DNA of 39,898 nucleotides from Ureibacillus manganicus DSM 26584 (GCF_000772945.1 NZ_JPVN01000029.1:1-39898), one strand, 5' to 3'. Shown: positions 1 to 7,946, counted from the stretch's first letter. Notes: generated by a model from the letters alone, not told the origin. Made by a program: numbers and translations.

Positions 1-21
1 CAGGATCAAACTCTCCATAAA
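1..21 (-). rRNA. rrs: 16S rRNA, 5' end only (runs off the window)
   Basis: The reverse complement reads into GGAGAGTTTGATCCTG, the conserved start of bacterial 16S rRNA (the classic 27F primer site). Only about the first 20 bases are present; the rest lies to the left of the window. The exact mature 5' end is uncertain by a few bases. It lies downstream of seven tRNA genes, so here the tRNAs lead the rRNA operon. Confidence 0.9.
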
Positions 22-175
22 AGAAAATTTGATAAAGCTCAAATTTTTGTTAGACATTCATTTGAATGTCTAAAAAACATCTGCTGGCATCATTTTTGAT
101 GTCCAAAATTGTGTTTCTATAATAGAAACGTTTAATTCATTAACGTTTTGTTGTTCAGTTTTCAAGGTTCATTTA
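22..175 (-). other. pre-16S leader / processing region
   Basis: The spacer between tRNA-Gly and 16S rRNA on the minus strand holds no gene. It contains AACCTTGAAAACTGAACAA, a sequence typical of rRNA operon spacers in Bacillales, and an inverted repeat around positions 51-74 (TTAGACATTC/GAATGTCTAA). These are expected for precursor 16S processing by RNase III. The assignment rests on position and resemblance only. Confidence 0.5.
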
Positions 176-249
176 TGGAGCGGGTGATGAGAATCGAACT
201 CACGACATCAGCTTGGAAGGCTGAGGTTTTACCATTAAACTACACCCGC
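176..249 (-). tRNA. tRNA-Gly (anticodon TCC)
   Basis: A full cloverleaf reads on the minus strand: acceptor GCGGGTG pairs with CACCCGC, the anticodon loop is CTTCCAA, the T-loop is TTCGATT, and CCA is encoded at 178-176. It is the last tRNA of the cluster, nearest the 16S gene. Confidence 0.95.
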
Positions 250-283
250 AATATATAATAATTATGAATAAAAGCTAAGTTCT

Positions 284-369
<86 letters not shown>

Positions 370-396
370 GTTTTCGTATAATTAGAGACTTTACTA

Positions 397-424
397 ATTA
401 TACACTATCAAACGCTATTGTCAA
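397..424 (-). promoter_or_regulatory. internal sigma-A promoter in the tRNA/rRNA operon
   Basis: On the minus strand, -35 TTGACA (419-424) and -10 TATAAT (397-402) are both perfect consensus and are separated by 16 bases. It would start transcription just ahead of tRNA-Leu, tRNA-Gly and the 16S gene, giving the rRNA operon a second start independent of the first five tRNAs. Confidence 0.85.
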
Positions 425-431
425 GCAATTT

Positions 432-506
432 TGATGAGCCATGAAGGACTTGAACCTTCGACCCTCTGATTAAAAGTCAGATGCTCTACCACTGAGCTAA
501 TGGCTC
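432..506 (-). tRNA. tRNA-Lys (anticodon TTT)
   Basis: Acceptor GAGCCAT pairs with ATGGCTC, the anticodon loop is CTTTTAA and the T-loop TTCAAGT. After the discriminator A (435) the genome reads TCA rather than CCA, so the 3' CCA is not encoded exactly and must be completed by the CCA-adding enzyme. The other six tRNAs here do encode CCA. Confidence 0.95.
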
Positions 507-514
507 ACAACAAA

Positions 515-589
515 TGGCTGGGGTACCTGGATTCGAACCAGGGCATGACGGAATCAAAATCCGTTGCCTTACCGCTTGGCTATACCCCA
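515..589 (-). tRNA. tRNA-Gln (anticodon TTG)
   Basis: Acceptor TGGGGTA pairs with TACCCCA, the anticodon loop is TTTTGAT between ACGGA and TCCGT, and CCA is encoded at the 3' end. Confidence 0.95.
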
Positions 590-593
590 ATAA

Positions 594-669
594 TGGCGGT
601 CCCGACCGGGATCGAACCGGCGATCTCCTGCGTGACAGGCAGGCATGTTAACCGCTACACCACGGGACC
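594..669 (-). tRNA. tRNA-Asp (anticodon GTC)
   Basis: Acceptor GGTCCCG pairs with CGGGACC, the anticodon loop is CTGTCAC between CCTGC and GCAGG, and CCA is encoded. Confidence 0.95.
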
Positions 670-690
670 AAATAATATATTTTTTTCAAA

Positions 691-765
691 TGGTGACCCG
701 TACGAGATTCGAACTCGTGTTACCGCCGTGAAAGGGCGGTGTCTTAACCACTTGACCAACGGGCC
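691..765 (-). tRNA. tRNA-Glu (anticodon TTC)
   Basis: It starts GGCCCGTTGG, the anticodon loop is CTTTCAC between CCGCC and GGCGG, and CCA is encoded. It is separated from tRNA-Asp by a 21-base AT-rich spacer. Confidence 0.95.
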
Positions 766-766
766 T

Positions 767-841
767 TGGCTCCGAAGGTAGGACTCGAACCTACGACCAA
801 TCGGTTAACAGCCGATTGCTCTACCACTGAGCTACTTCGGA
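767..841 (-). tRNA. tRNA-Asn (anticodon GTT)
   Basis: Acceptor TCCGAAG pairs with CTTCGGA, the anticodon loop is CTGTTAA between ATCGG and CCGAT, and CCA is encoded. It is the first tRNA of the cluster, 34 bases downstream of the -10 box of the main promoter. Confidence 0.95.
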
Positions 842-875
842 ATAACTTTGACGACTTAACTTGTCGACTTTTACT

Positions 876-904
876 ATTATAAAGACATCAACTTTGAAAG
901 TCAA
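876..904 (-). promoter_or_regulatory. main sigma-A promoter of the tRNA-rRNA operon
   Basis: On the minus strand, -35 TTGACT (899-904) and -10 TATAAT (876-881) are separated by 17 bases. This is near consensus, as expected for stable RNA. It drives the seven tRNAs and the 16S gene. Confidence 0.85.
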
Positions 905-1009
905 CACTTTTTATTATAGTTTTTTAATTTCTTTTTATACAGCTGAAATCAATAATTTTGCATTCTTTTGAAAGCAGTTTTTAATATACTATAAACATCT
1001 ATAAAAAGT

Positions 1010-1480
1010 CTAGATATTTCTCTTTTTTTCTTTCAATTGAAGTTGGCCAAAACATTTTCCGCATTTATATTTTAAAATATCTATACGTCTTCTTCTATTG
1101 TATGTCTGATTACATGTCACGCACTCATAAACATAAAGTAACCCACTTCTTCTCTTTTTATTTTCCTCTATAGTTGAACAGAATCTAGGGGCGCCCACTT
1201 TTTTTAGCAAAGATCTAAAATCTGCATCTCGGTGTTTATATCCTTTACCTTGAATATGTAAATGATAGTGGCACAATTCATGTAGAATAATTCCTCGCAA
1301 TTCTTTCATGCCGAATACCTCATATGATTTTTTATTAAACTCTATATTATGATTGTTAAGTAGATAGCGGCCACCTGTTGTTCGTAGTCGGGGGTTAAAA
1401 TAAGCAGTATGAACAAATGGTCTTTTAAAATATTTTATAGATAATTCTTCTACTAATTGCTGTAGTTCTATATCTGTCAT
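1010..1480 (-). CDS. sprT: SprT-like zinc metalloprotease family protein (YdcK)
   Basis: A protein of 156 residues with the gluzincin motif HExxH (HELCH, residues 67-71), which in SprT/Spartan proteins binds zinc for proteolysis. The C-terminus has a CxxC...CxxC zinc ribbon (YECVTC and YKCGKC). The N-terminal segment with [10 protein letters not shown] closely resembles B. subtilis YdcK. I chose the ATG at 1480 rather than the one at 1498 because GGAAG lies seven bases before it and the resulting N-terminus matches the family. It follows tex across a terminator and precedes the tRNA cluster, the order I recall in B. subtilis. Its substrate in Bacilli is not established; the E. coli family name does not prove function. 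Confidence 0.85.
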   Translation of the reverse strand: MTDIELQQLVEELSIKYFKRPFVHTAYFNPRLRTTGGRYLLNNHNIEFNKKSYEVFGMKELRGIILHELCHYHLHIQGKGYKHRDADFRSLLKKVGAPRFCSTIEENKKRRSGLLYVYECVTCNQTYNRRRRIDILKYKCGKCFGQLQLKEKKRNI

Positions 1481-1501
1481 TCTTTCACTTCCCAACATTC
1501 T

Positions 1502-1543
1502 TAAATAAAAATAAGCAGTACACAGTTATACTGCGTACTACTT
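1502..1543 (-). terminator. tex terminator
   Basis: Downstream of tex on the minus strand, a 13-base stem (1531-1543 with 1513-1525, two wobble-type differences) with a five-base loop is followed by ATTTTTATTT. It lies just ahead of sprT, so sprT is either transcribed by read-through or from its own start. Confidence 0.8.
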
Positions 1544-1554
1544 ATAGTATAGCT

Positions 1555-3741
1555 TTAGTTAGCTACTTTTTCTTCTTTCTTTTCTGGTGGAATCATCGTT
1601 AACGAGATTCGTCCTTTTTCTATCTCCACTTTATCAACCCAAACTGTTACGATATCACCGAGTGAAACAACTTCTAGAGGATGTTTTATTCTTCGTTTTT
1701 GTAATTTGGAAATGTGAACTAATCCATCTTGTTTAACACCAATATCAACAAACGCTCCAAAATCCACAACGTTTCTTACTGTACCTTGTAATTCCATTCC
1801 CACTTGAAGATCTTCCATCTTTAAAACATCTGTTTTTAATAATGGTTGTGGGAAAGCGTCCCGTGGATCACGAGTAGGCTTCATTAAAGTTTCTACGATA
1901 TCTTTTACAGTAATTTCTCCTATACCTAACTGATTGCTAAATTGTCCTATATTTACATTCGCTAATGCTTCTTCACATGCTTTTGTACCAACATCTTTCT
2001 TTGTTAGCCCTACGATTTTTAAAATTTCTTCAGCTAATTCATAACTTTCTGGGTGGATTCCAGTTGCATCAAGCGGATTTTTAGCATCAGCGATACGTAA
2101 GAAACCAATTGCTTGCTCGTATGTTTTCGCCCCTAAACGAGGTACCTTTTTCAACTGAACACGTGAAGTAAATTTACCAGCTTCTCCTCTAGCCTTCACG
2201 ATATTCTCAGCAACTGTTTTTGATAGTCCAGATATATACTGTAATAACGACACCGATGCGGTATTTACATCTACACCTACTTGGTTAACAGCCGTTTCAA
2301 CGATGAACGTTAAAGATTCCGCTAATTTCTTTTGAGTTACGTCGTGTTGATACTGACCAACACCAACTGCTTTTGGTTCAATTTTTACTAGTTCCGATAG
2401 TGGGTCTTGCAATCTTCTTGCAATAGATACTGCACTTCTTTGTTCTACCTGTAAATCTGGAAACTCCGCGCGTGCTACTTCAGAAGCTGAGTAAACAGAA
2501 GCACCCGCCTCATTTACAATGACATACGAAATGTCTTTATCCGAAATCTCTTTTAACAGATCAGCAATAAATTGCTCCGTTTCCCGAGATGCAGTTCCAT
2601 TCCCTATTGCAATAATACTTATTGGATACTTAGCTAAAATAGACTTTACAACTGCTTTTGATTTTTCAACATCAGGCTTAGGTGGATGTGGATAGATAGC
2701 TGTTACTTCAAGCATTTTCCCTGTCTCATCGATTACCGCTAGTTTGCACCCAGTTCGATAAGCAGGGTCAACACCTAATACCATTTTCCCTCGAATAGGC
2801 GGTTGTAGTAATAAACTTCTTAGGTTTTCAGAGAATATGTGAATCGCTTGTGCTTCAGCTTTTTCTGTCAATTCATTTCGAAGCTCGCGTTCAATAGATG
2901 GTTGTATTAAACGTTTATACCCATCTTCAATTGCTTCACGTACAAAAATTATAGATGGTGAACTTGAATTAGTCGGAATCCACTCTTTCTCCATAATTTG
3001 AATTACACGATCTACTGGTACTTGTATAGAAACTCTAAGTATTTCTTCTTTTTCCCCTCGATTAATCGCAAGTGTACGGTGAGGAACGATGTGCTTAATT
3101 GGTTCTTCATATTCGTAATACATTTCAAAGACTTTCTTTTCGTCCTTTTCCTGATCTTTGGCTGTAGTTGTTATTCGTCCATCTTGCCAAGAAAGTTTAC
3201 GTATTTTGTCGCGTACAGATGCATCATCAGCAAAGATTTCAGCTAATATATCTTTTGCGCCTGCTAATGCTTCTTCGGTATTAGCTACACCTTTTTCTTC
3301 ATCTATGAATGGAATAGCCAAAACTTCAGCGTCCTCTTTACTAAATTCAAGTAGTAGTGTTGCTAACGGCTCTAATCCTTTTTCCTTGGCAATCGTTGCT
3401 TTCGTTCTTCTTTTCTGTTTATATGGACGATACAGATCCTCTACTCTTTGGAGAACTTTTGCCGAGCGGATCTCTATAGCTAGCTCCTCAGTTAACTTTC
3501 CTTGTTCATCTATTAACCTGATTACTTCTTCTTTTCTCTGTTCAAGCTGTTGAATGTAATGATAGCGGTCTTCTATCGATTTGATTTGCACTTCGTCTAA
3601 AGAGCCTGTTGCTTCTTTTCGGTATCGTGCAATAAAGGGTACAGTGTTACCATCTTCTAGTAACTTAATGACAGCTTCTACTTGATGTGACTTAACTTTA
3701 GTATCTGCAGCTATCGTTTGTAACATTTTTGTATCACTCAT
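1555..3741 (-). CDS. tex: Tex family RNA-binding transcription accessory protein (YdcI)
   Basis: The protein has 728 residues, close to the usual 720-780 for Tex. In order it shows the Tex N-terminal helical region, a YqgF/RNase H-like domain (VLGVDPAYRTGCKLAVID), helix-hairpin-helix repeats around VGVDVNTAS and VPRLGAKTYEQAIGFLRI, and a C-terminal S1 RNA-binding domain (LQGTVRNVVDFGAFVDIGVKQDGLVHIS). Tex is a cytoplasmic nucleic-acid-binding protein linked to transcription and toxin expression; its biochemical role is not settled. I place the start at 3741 (MSDTKML), which gives the normal family N-terminus; an upstream in-frame ATG at 3783 would add 14 atypical residues. It follows sigB across a spacer with a hairpin. 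Confidence 0.93.
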   Translation of the reverse strand: MSDTKMLQTIAADTKVKSHQVEAVIKLLEDGNTVPFIARYRKEATGSLDEVQIKSIEDRYHYIQQLEQRKEEVIRLIDEQGKLTEELAIEIRSAKVLQRVEDLYRPYKQKRRTKATIAKEKGLEPLATLLLEFSKEDAEVLAIPFIDEEKGVANTEEALAGAKDILAEIFADDASVRDKIRKLSWQDGRITTTAKDQEKDEKKVFEMYYEYEEPIKHIVPHRTLAINRGEKEEILRVSIQVPVDRVIQIMEKEWIPTNSSSPSIIFVREAIEDGYKRLIQPSIERELRNELTEKAEAQAIHIFSENLRSLLLQPPIRGKMVLGVDPAYRTGCKLAVIDETGKMLEVTAIYPHPPKPDVEKSKAVVKSILAKYPISIIAIGNGTASRETEQFIADLLKEISDKDISYVIVNEAGASVYSASEVARAEFPDLQVEQRSAVSIARRLQDPLSELVKIEPKAVGVGQYQHDVTQKKLAESLTFIVETAVNQVGVDVNTASVSLLQYISGLSKTVAENIVKARGEAGKFTSRVQLKKVPRLGAKTYEQAIGFLRIADAKNPLDATGIHPESYELAEEILKIVGLTKKDVGTKACEEALANVNIGQFSNQLGIGEITVKDIVETLMKPTRDPRDAFPQPLLKTDVLKMEDLQVGMELQGTVRNVVDFGAFVDIGVKQDGLVHISKLQKRRIKHPLEVVSLGDIVTVWVDKVEIEKGRISLTMIPPEKKEEKVAN

Positions 3742-3908
3742 ATTCCCACTGCCTTTCAAGTGTATATCGTTTAATTTTAACATTAACTACATATTACCTA
3801 CTTCTATTAACAACTATTCTCCTTTAGGCATAGCAAAAGTAAAGTAAACCTTGTTATTCTCATTATTCATAGAATGGTAATTGGTACATAATTCTCAACA
3901 TAATATAA

Positions 3909-3949
3909 ATGAGGCCGACTTGAAAGATTATCTCTCACGACAGCCTCAT
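3909..3949 (-). terminator. probable sigB operon terminator
   Basis: On the minus strand ATGAGGC pairs with GCCTCAT, with an inner TGAGAG/CTTTCA stem and a five-by-five internal loop. It is followed only by TTTATATT, so it is a weaker terminator than others here. It sits 10 bases after the sigB stop and occupies the place where rsbX follows sigB in B. subtilis. Confidence 0.5.
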
Positions 3950-3959
3950 AAGGTTCATA

Positions 3960-4736
3960 TTATACTCTACCACTTGTTAATACTGCTTCTTGTAGCTTTT
4001 TTATTGCCTGTCTCTGTATCCTTGAAACATGCATTTGTGAAATTCCCAGCTTTTCTCCAACTTGCTTTTGACTCATTTGGTTAAAAAATGTAAGCTTAAT
4101 GATTTCTTGTTCTCGATGTGTTAATAATTCCATACAATCAGATAATGCCATTCTAAAATTGATTAGTTCATAACCTGTTTCTTCTTCACCAACTAAATCT
4201 AACAAAGTAACTGTGCTACCATCAAAATCTGACTCGATTGACTTATCCATTGACAGTGCATGATAGCTTTTACTCATTTCCATAGATTCTAAAACGTCCT
4301 CCACTTGCACACCAAGGTAATCGGAGATTTCTGGTATGGAAGGTGACCTTTGTAATTCATGAGTTAATGTATCAACTGCAGATTTTATTTTTGGTACTAA
4401 TTCTTTAATCCTTCTTGGAACATGTACGTCCCATGTTTTATCCCTTAAAAAACGTTTAATTTCTCCAATAATTGTTGGAATGGCAAAAACCTCAAAATTC
4501 CTACCAAAAGAAGAATCATATCTTCGAATTGCTCCAAGTAAACCAATCATTCCTACTTGATAGATATCATCGTAATTTGACTTTGTATGAGAATATTTTT
4601 TCGCTATTGATTCAACTAAATATTCGTATTTAAGAACTAATTGAGTTTGAGCTTCTTCATTATTTGCTTCTTGTGCTTCTGCAAATAATGTTGCGAGCTC
4701 CTTTTCGGAAAGGTTACGTTCTAATTGTCTGGGCAA
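3960..4736 (-). CDS. sigB: RNA polymerase general stress sigma factor SigB
   Basis: A 258-residue sigma-70 family protein. It has region 2 (YDDIYQVGMIGLLGAIRRYD, FAIPTIIGEIKRFLRDKTW), region 3, and region 4 with the helix-turn-helix MSQKQVGEKLGISQMHVSRIQRQAIKKL. The motif VHVPRRIKELVPKIK and the sequence overall match B. subtilis SigB. The start codon is TTG, preceded by AGGTG inside rsbW, and the gene overlaps rsbW by 23 bases, so the two are translationally coupled. SigB is held inactive by RsbW and released when RsbV is dephosphorylated. No rsbX follows it. Confidence 0.95.
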   Translation of the reverse strand: MPRQLERNLSEKELATLFAEAQEANNEEAQTQLVLKYEYLVESIAKKYSHTKSNYDDIYQVGMIGLLGAIRRYDSSFGRNFEVFAIPTIIGEIKRFLRDKTWDVHVPRRIKELVPKIKSAVDTLTHELQRSPSIPEISDYLGVQVEDVLESMEMSKSYHALSMDKSIESDFDGSTVTLLDLVGEEETGYELINFRMALSDCMELLTHREQEIIKLTFFNQMSQKQVGEKLGISQMHVSRIQRQAIKKLQEAVLTSGRV

Positions 4737-5184
4737 GATTGTTCACCTGCTCTCTCTTGACAAACTTTGTCATGAAAACAGTGACTCCACCCTCGTTATT
4801 CACCTTTACTTCGTCCATTAATGTTTCCATTAAAAAAAGACCTAATCCACCTTCTCTTAATTGTGCAATACTATCATTTTGTTTATATGGACCAATATTC
4901 CTCTTAATTTCCTCAAAGTTAAAACTACTACCAAAGTCAGTAATTAAAATCTCAATTTTGTCAGTATATAGAGCACATCCTAGAACTATCTCACCTAGTT
5001 CAATTTCTTGGTATGCGTGCTGAACTACGTTTGTTACCGCCTCGCTTACAGCAATTTTTATATCTTCAATTTGATCATATAAAAAGCCAACACGTGTTGC
5101 TAATCCTGATACAGCTAATCTTATGACACTTACATATTGTGGTTTAGCGGGGATTTTAATCTCTACATAGTCAAAAGCTTTCAT
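4714..5184 (-). CDS. rsbW: anti-sigma-B factor and serine kinase RsbW
   Basis: A 156-residue GHKL-type kinase. It has the N-box (KIAVSEAVTNVVQHAY), the G1-box region (ITDFGSSFN) and a glycine-rich lid (EGGLGLFLMETLMDEV). RsbW binds SigB to block it and phosphorylates RsbV on serine. Start ATG at 5184 has AGGTGG nine bases upstream, inside the end of rsbV. It lies four bases after rsbV and overlaps sigB, the conserved arrangement of this partner-switching module. Confidence 0.95.
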   Translation of the reverse strand: MKAFDYVEIKIPAKPQYVSVIRLAVSGLATRVGFLYDQIEDIKIAVSEAVTNVVQHAYQEIELGEIVLGCALYTDKIEILITDFGSSFNFEEIKRNIGPYKQNDSIAQLREGGLGLFLMETLMDEVKVNNEGGVTVFMTKFVKREQVNNLAQTIRT

Positions 5185-5188
5185 AACT

Positions 5189-5515
5189 TTATTCCACCTT
5201 CACTTCAACTTCGATATTCATCAATTCGCTTAAACCAGTAATAGTAAATAGTCTTATTAATCTAGCAGAAAGACCAACTAATTTTAGATTTCCTTGTTCT
5301 CGAGTCACCTTTTTATATAATGCAACAATAACTCCTAGTCCCGTACTATCCATATAGACAACTTTAGATAGGTCTAATTCAATTATATAATTTGGATCAA
5401 TATCAAAAGATTCTAGTTTATCGCGCAATTTTGGTGCTGTAAATGTGTCAATTTCACCTTCAATAAACACTTTTAGTAAATTGCTTTCTTTACGAAAATG
5501 TATGTTAAGTTCCAT
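5189..5515 (-). CDS. rsbV: anti-anti-sigma factor RsbV
   Basis: A 108-residue STAS-domain protein. The phosphorylated serine is Ser57 in YMDSTGLG, equivalent to Ser56 of B. subtilis RsbV. When dephosphorylated it binds RsbW and frees SigB. I place the start at the ATG at 5515, because GGGGGGTG lies about eight bases upstream; an in-frame ATG at 5533 overlaps that ribosome-binding site. It has its own sigma-B promoter (5547-5571), so rsbV-rsbW-sigB form a positive autoregulatory unit. Confidence 0.95.
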   Translation of the reverse strand: MELNIHFRKESNLLKVFIEGEIDTFTAPKLRDKLESFDIDPNYIIELDLSKVVYMDSTGLGVIVALYKKVTREQGNLKLVGLSARLIRLFTITGLSELMNIEVEVKVE

Positions 5516-5546
5516 TTTCTGCACACCCCCCATTGACTTTAATGTA

Positions 5547-5571
5547 ATTCCCCTTTTCCTTACTTTTAAAC
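5547..5571 (-). promoter_or_regulatory. sigma-B promoter of rsbV-rsbW-sigB
   Basis: On the minus strand the sequence reads GTTTAA (5566-5571), 13 bases, then GGGAAT (5547-5552). This matches the sigma-B consensus GTTTAA-N13-15-GGGWAW and lies between rsbU and rsbV, the same position as the autoregulatory promoter in B. subtilis. The -10 box ends 31 bases before the rsbV start. Confidence 0.88.
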
Positions 5572-5579
5572 CTACTATT

Positions 5580-6575
5580 CTACTTTTTTAATATTACAAT
5601 TGTAAAATCATCATTTAAGTTGTAATCTTGAAGTTTTTGCAATTCCGAATAGACTTTTTCACACATTTTTTGTGCGGAAAGGTGTCTGAGTGGGAATGCA
5701 ATTTTTTTTAACAAATTTCGCGATTCAATTACATCATAATTTTTTAATTCGGTTACACCGTCTGTCACAATCATAATAAAATCATTTTCCTCAAATTGAA
5801 TTGTAAATTGAGGATACTTTACCTCGGGCATTACACCGAGTAATAACCCTTTGCTATTCAAATCATAATAAGATTCATTTTTTGCACTAAAATATAATGC
5901 AGGCTCATGTCCAGCTGAACCATATGTAAAAACACCATGTTCAATGTCATATCTCCCATAAAAAGATGATACAAACATACTGTCATCAACACTTTTTTCT
6001 ATAATATTATTTAAAACTTCTAACACATAAGAAGGGTTATGATTAGCGTATTTCATAGTTTCTAACCCATTTTTCACCATAGACATACATAAAGCAGCCG
6101 GTACTCCCTTCCCAACAACATCGGCAACCGCAACGCTTAAATAATTTTGCTCGTCGTATAGAAAATATACATAATCTCCATTCATTTTTCGAATGGGTTC
6201 TGAAACCATCCCTATATCTATACTTTCCAACTCCGGCATTTCTGTTTTCAGCAGAATATTCTGAATATTAGCAGCGATATCCATCTCTATTCTTAGCTCC
6301 TCTTGCTGTACTAACAAGCTTTGATGTTCTCTAAATTGCAGCCCAAATTGCACCATCACTTCTATTAAAAAATCATAAGCATGTGTAAGTGTATCTGGAA
6401 GCTGAGTATATATTTCTTCAATTGCTTTCCGATGAATGTTGATGACATCTTCTGGTGCTACGTTCTTTTGGATCAATTGTCGAATATAGTTTTGTCCTAT
6501 GTATAAATTCTGTTCTTTCCGATTGGATATATAGTCAGATAAAATTTGTTTATATTGAATTAATAACTGTTCCAT
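5580..6575 (-). CDS. rsbU: PP2C-type phosphatase RsbU (activator of RsbV)
   Basis: A 331-residue protein in two parts. Residues 1 to about 85 form the helical domain that in B. subtilis RsbU binds RsbT. The rest is a PPM/SpoIIE-type serine phosphatase with conserved acidic motifs (MNGDYVYF, VAVADVVGKGVPAAL, GSAGHEP, MIVTDGVTEL, DDFTIVI). It dephosphorylates RsbV after activation by RsbT. The ATG at 6575 is preferred over a TTG at 6578; AGGGTGG lies just upstream. It sits seven bases after rsbT and upstream of the sigma-B promoter. Retention of the RsbT-binding domain shows that the RsbT input is still used. Confidence 0.93.
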   Translation of the reverse strand: MEQLLIQYKQILSDYISNRKEQNLYIGQNYIRQLIQKNVAPEDVINIHRKAIEEIYTQLPDTLTHAYDFLIEVMVQFGLQFREHQSLLVQQEELRIEMDIAANIQNILLKTEMPELESIDIGMVSEPIRKMNGDYVYFLYDEQNYLSVAVADVVGKGVPAALCMSMVKNGLETMKYANHNPSYVLEVLNNIIEKSVDDSMFVSSFYGRYDIEHGVFTYGSAGHEPALYFSAKNESYYDLNSKGLLLGVMPEVKYPQFTIQFEENDFIMIVTDGVTELKNYDVIESRNLLKKIAFPLRHLSAQKMCEKVYSELQKLQDYNLNDDFTIVILKK

Positions 6576-6585
6576 CAAACCACCC

Positions 6586-6981
6586 TTATCTTAGCCATTT
6601 CTCAATGCGAACAATAGTTCCTCCACCTAATTCGGATTGAATTTCTAACGAATCCATTAACCTTTTTACCCCAGGTAACCCAGCACCTAATCCCTTAGAA
6701 TTACTCTCATCAAATACACTTTTTATATCTAGAATGCCAGGTCCATTATCAATGGCTGTGATTGATATTCCCTTTTCTTCAGCACTTTCTAATCTTTCTA
6801 TCGTTATGAGCCCTGCTTTAGCATACATGAATATATTTTTTGCAATTTCGCTTATAGCAACTACAATTCTAGCTTGATCTACTGTGTCAAATCCAATAGA
6901 TTTTGAAGTTTCACGAGCGATTTGACGTGCAGTGATAATATCCCATTCTGTATTTATATTTACTTCTAGTATATTGTTCAT
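6586..6981 (-). CDS. rsbT: switch kinase RsbT
   Basis: A 131-residue GHKL ATPase/kinase with VDQARIVVAISEIAKNIFMYA (N-box), DNGPGI (G1) and KGLGAGLPGVKRLMD (G2), closely matching B. subtilis RsbT. In the known pathway RsbT is held in the stressosome by RsbR and RsbS, phosphorylates them on stress, and then activates RsbU. Here it is the first gene of its operon, with a strong AGGAGGTG ribosome-binding site, and neither rsbR nor rsbS is upstream. How it is kept inactive cannot be seen in this window. Confidence 0.94.
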   Translation of the reverse strand: MNNILEVNINTEWDIITARQIARETSKSIGFDTVDQARIVVAISEIAKNIFMYAKAGLITIERLESAEEKGISITAIDNGPGILDIKSVFDESNSKGLGAGLPGVKRLMDSLEIQSELGGGTIVRIEKWLR

Positions 6982-7115
6982 TACTGCACCTCCTAATATA
7001 TATCTACTATTCTACCAAACAATTAAGGTAATACTAATATATGTTATCGACAACTGTAAGAAAACTTACATAGTTAGATAGAAATGGTTGCTTTTCCCTA
7101 TTTATCATACTAAAT

Positions 7116-7158
7116 ATAAAAAGCATTGAAAACCTTTTCGTTTTCAATGCTTTTTTTA
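7116..7158 (-). terminator. ndoA terminator
   Basis: A 12-base perfect stem (7121-7132 with 7141-7152) with an eight-base loop, flanked by T-runs in both directions. It separates the toxin-antitoxin operon from rsbT, so the sigB operon must have its own promoter within 6990-7115. I could not find a convincing one there. Confidence 0.88.
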
Positions 7159-7166
7159 TTATGTAT

Positions 7167-7517
7167 TCAAAATTTAATTAACCCTAAACTTATTTCTAGC
7201 GCTTCGTCCACTTTATCCATTAATTCACTATCTAACTGAGTTATTCGGTCAGTTAATCTTGATTTATCTATTGTTCGCAATTGTTCAAGCAAAATTACCG
7301 AGTTTCTTTCAAATCCATATTTATTTGCGTCTATTTCAACATGGGTTGGTAATTTCGCTTTTTGTATTTGCGCAGTAATCGCAGCGATGATTACTGTAGG
7401 GCTAAATCGATTCCCAATATCATTTTGTATAATTAATACAGGTCTAGTACCACCTTGTTCAGATCCTATCACAGGAGAAAGATCTGCAAAAAAAACGTCC
7501 CCTCGTTTCACAATCAA
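7167..7517 (-). CDS. ndoA: EndoA (MazF/PemK family) mRNA endoribonuclease toxin
   Basis: A 116-residue protein almost identical in length and sequence to B. subtilis NdoA/EndoA, which cleaves mRNA at UACAU. The catalytic residues Arg25 (GGTRPVLII) and Thr48 (AAITAQ) are both present. It starts with TTG, as I recall for the B. subtilis gene, four bases after the antitoxin stop. The antitoxin gene immediately upstream forms the operon. The toxin looks intact. Confidence 0.95.
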   Translation of the reverse strand: MIVKRGDVFFADLSPVIGSEQGGTRPVLIIQNDIGNRFSPTVIIAAITAQIQKAKLPTHVEIDANKYGFERNSVILLEQLRTIDKSRLTDRITQLDSELMDKVDEALEISLGLIKF

Positions 7518-7521
7518 ATTT

Positions 7522-7809
7522 TCATCCCCCGCTTACGAGACGCTCCACCGTATGCTCTGCTTCATATTCAGCATGCAGACATTCACTACTAATTGATAAA
7601 TTTATTTGTGACATTTCTACATAGCCTTTCATTAAAGCTTCCCGTATTTGATTTGGTTGCTTGTGCGTTGATAATCTACGAGTTGCAATGACAACATACT
7701 CATCCTTGCGTGTAGACTTTTGCTCAAGTGTATTTAATTCCATAAACATTTCTTGAGGAAAGGTAAGTTTTACTTCCTTTAATACCTCATCAACTTTTTT
7801 CGCGTACAA
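7522..7809 (-). CDS. ndoAI: EndoAI antitoxin (MazE-like, ribbon-helix-helix)
   Basis: A 95-residue protein. The C-terminal half ([19 protein letters not shown]...[16 protein letters not shown]) is strongly like B. subtilis EndoAI, the part that blocks the toxin active site. The N-terminal DNA-binding half is more divergent than usual. I chose the TTG at 7809 because GGAGGTG lies eight bases upstream; a GTG at 7824 would overlap that site. It is transcribed from upstream of alr's 3' end, with ndoA four bases downstream. Confidence 0.88.
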   Translation of the reverse strand: MYAKKVDEVLKEVKLTFPQEMFMELNTLEQKSTRKDEYVVIATRRLSTHKQPNQIREALMKGYVEMSQINLSISSECLHAEYEAEHTVERLVSGG

Positions 7810-7946
7810 AACAAGCACCTCCACAAAAACCGTACCAATTCTTCTACTTATTCTATCATTTGAAATGGTAGTTGAAAAGACAAGATATTTTATAATATGA
7901 CAACACTTGTAATTATAGCGGTTTTTGTTGAGATTTTTGTCGAAAA

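Noticed and set aside
500..781. 93-codon open frame across the tRNA genes
   Set aside because: It is the antisense of tRNA-Gln, Asp, Glu and Asn; the apparent peptide is an artefact of conserved tRNA sequence.
2998..3553. Plus-strand frames within tex
   Set aside because: They are shadows of the tex coding sequence on the other strand, which has full domain support.
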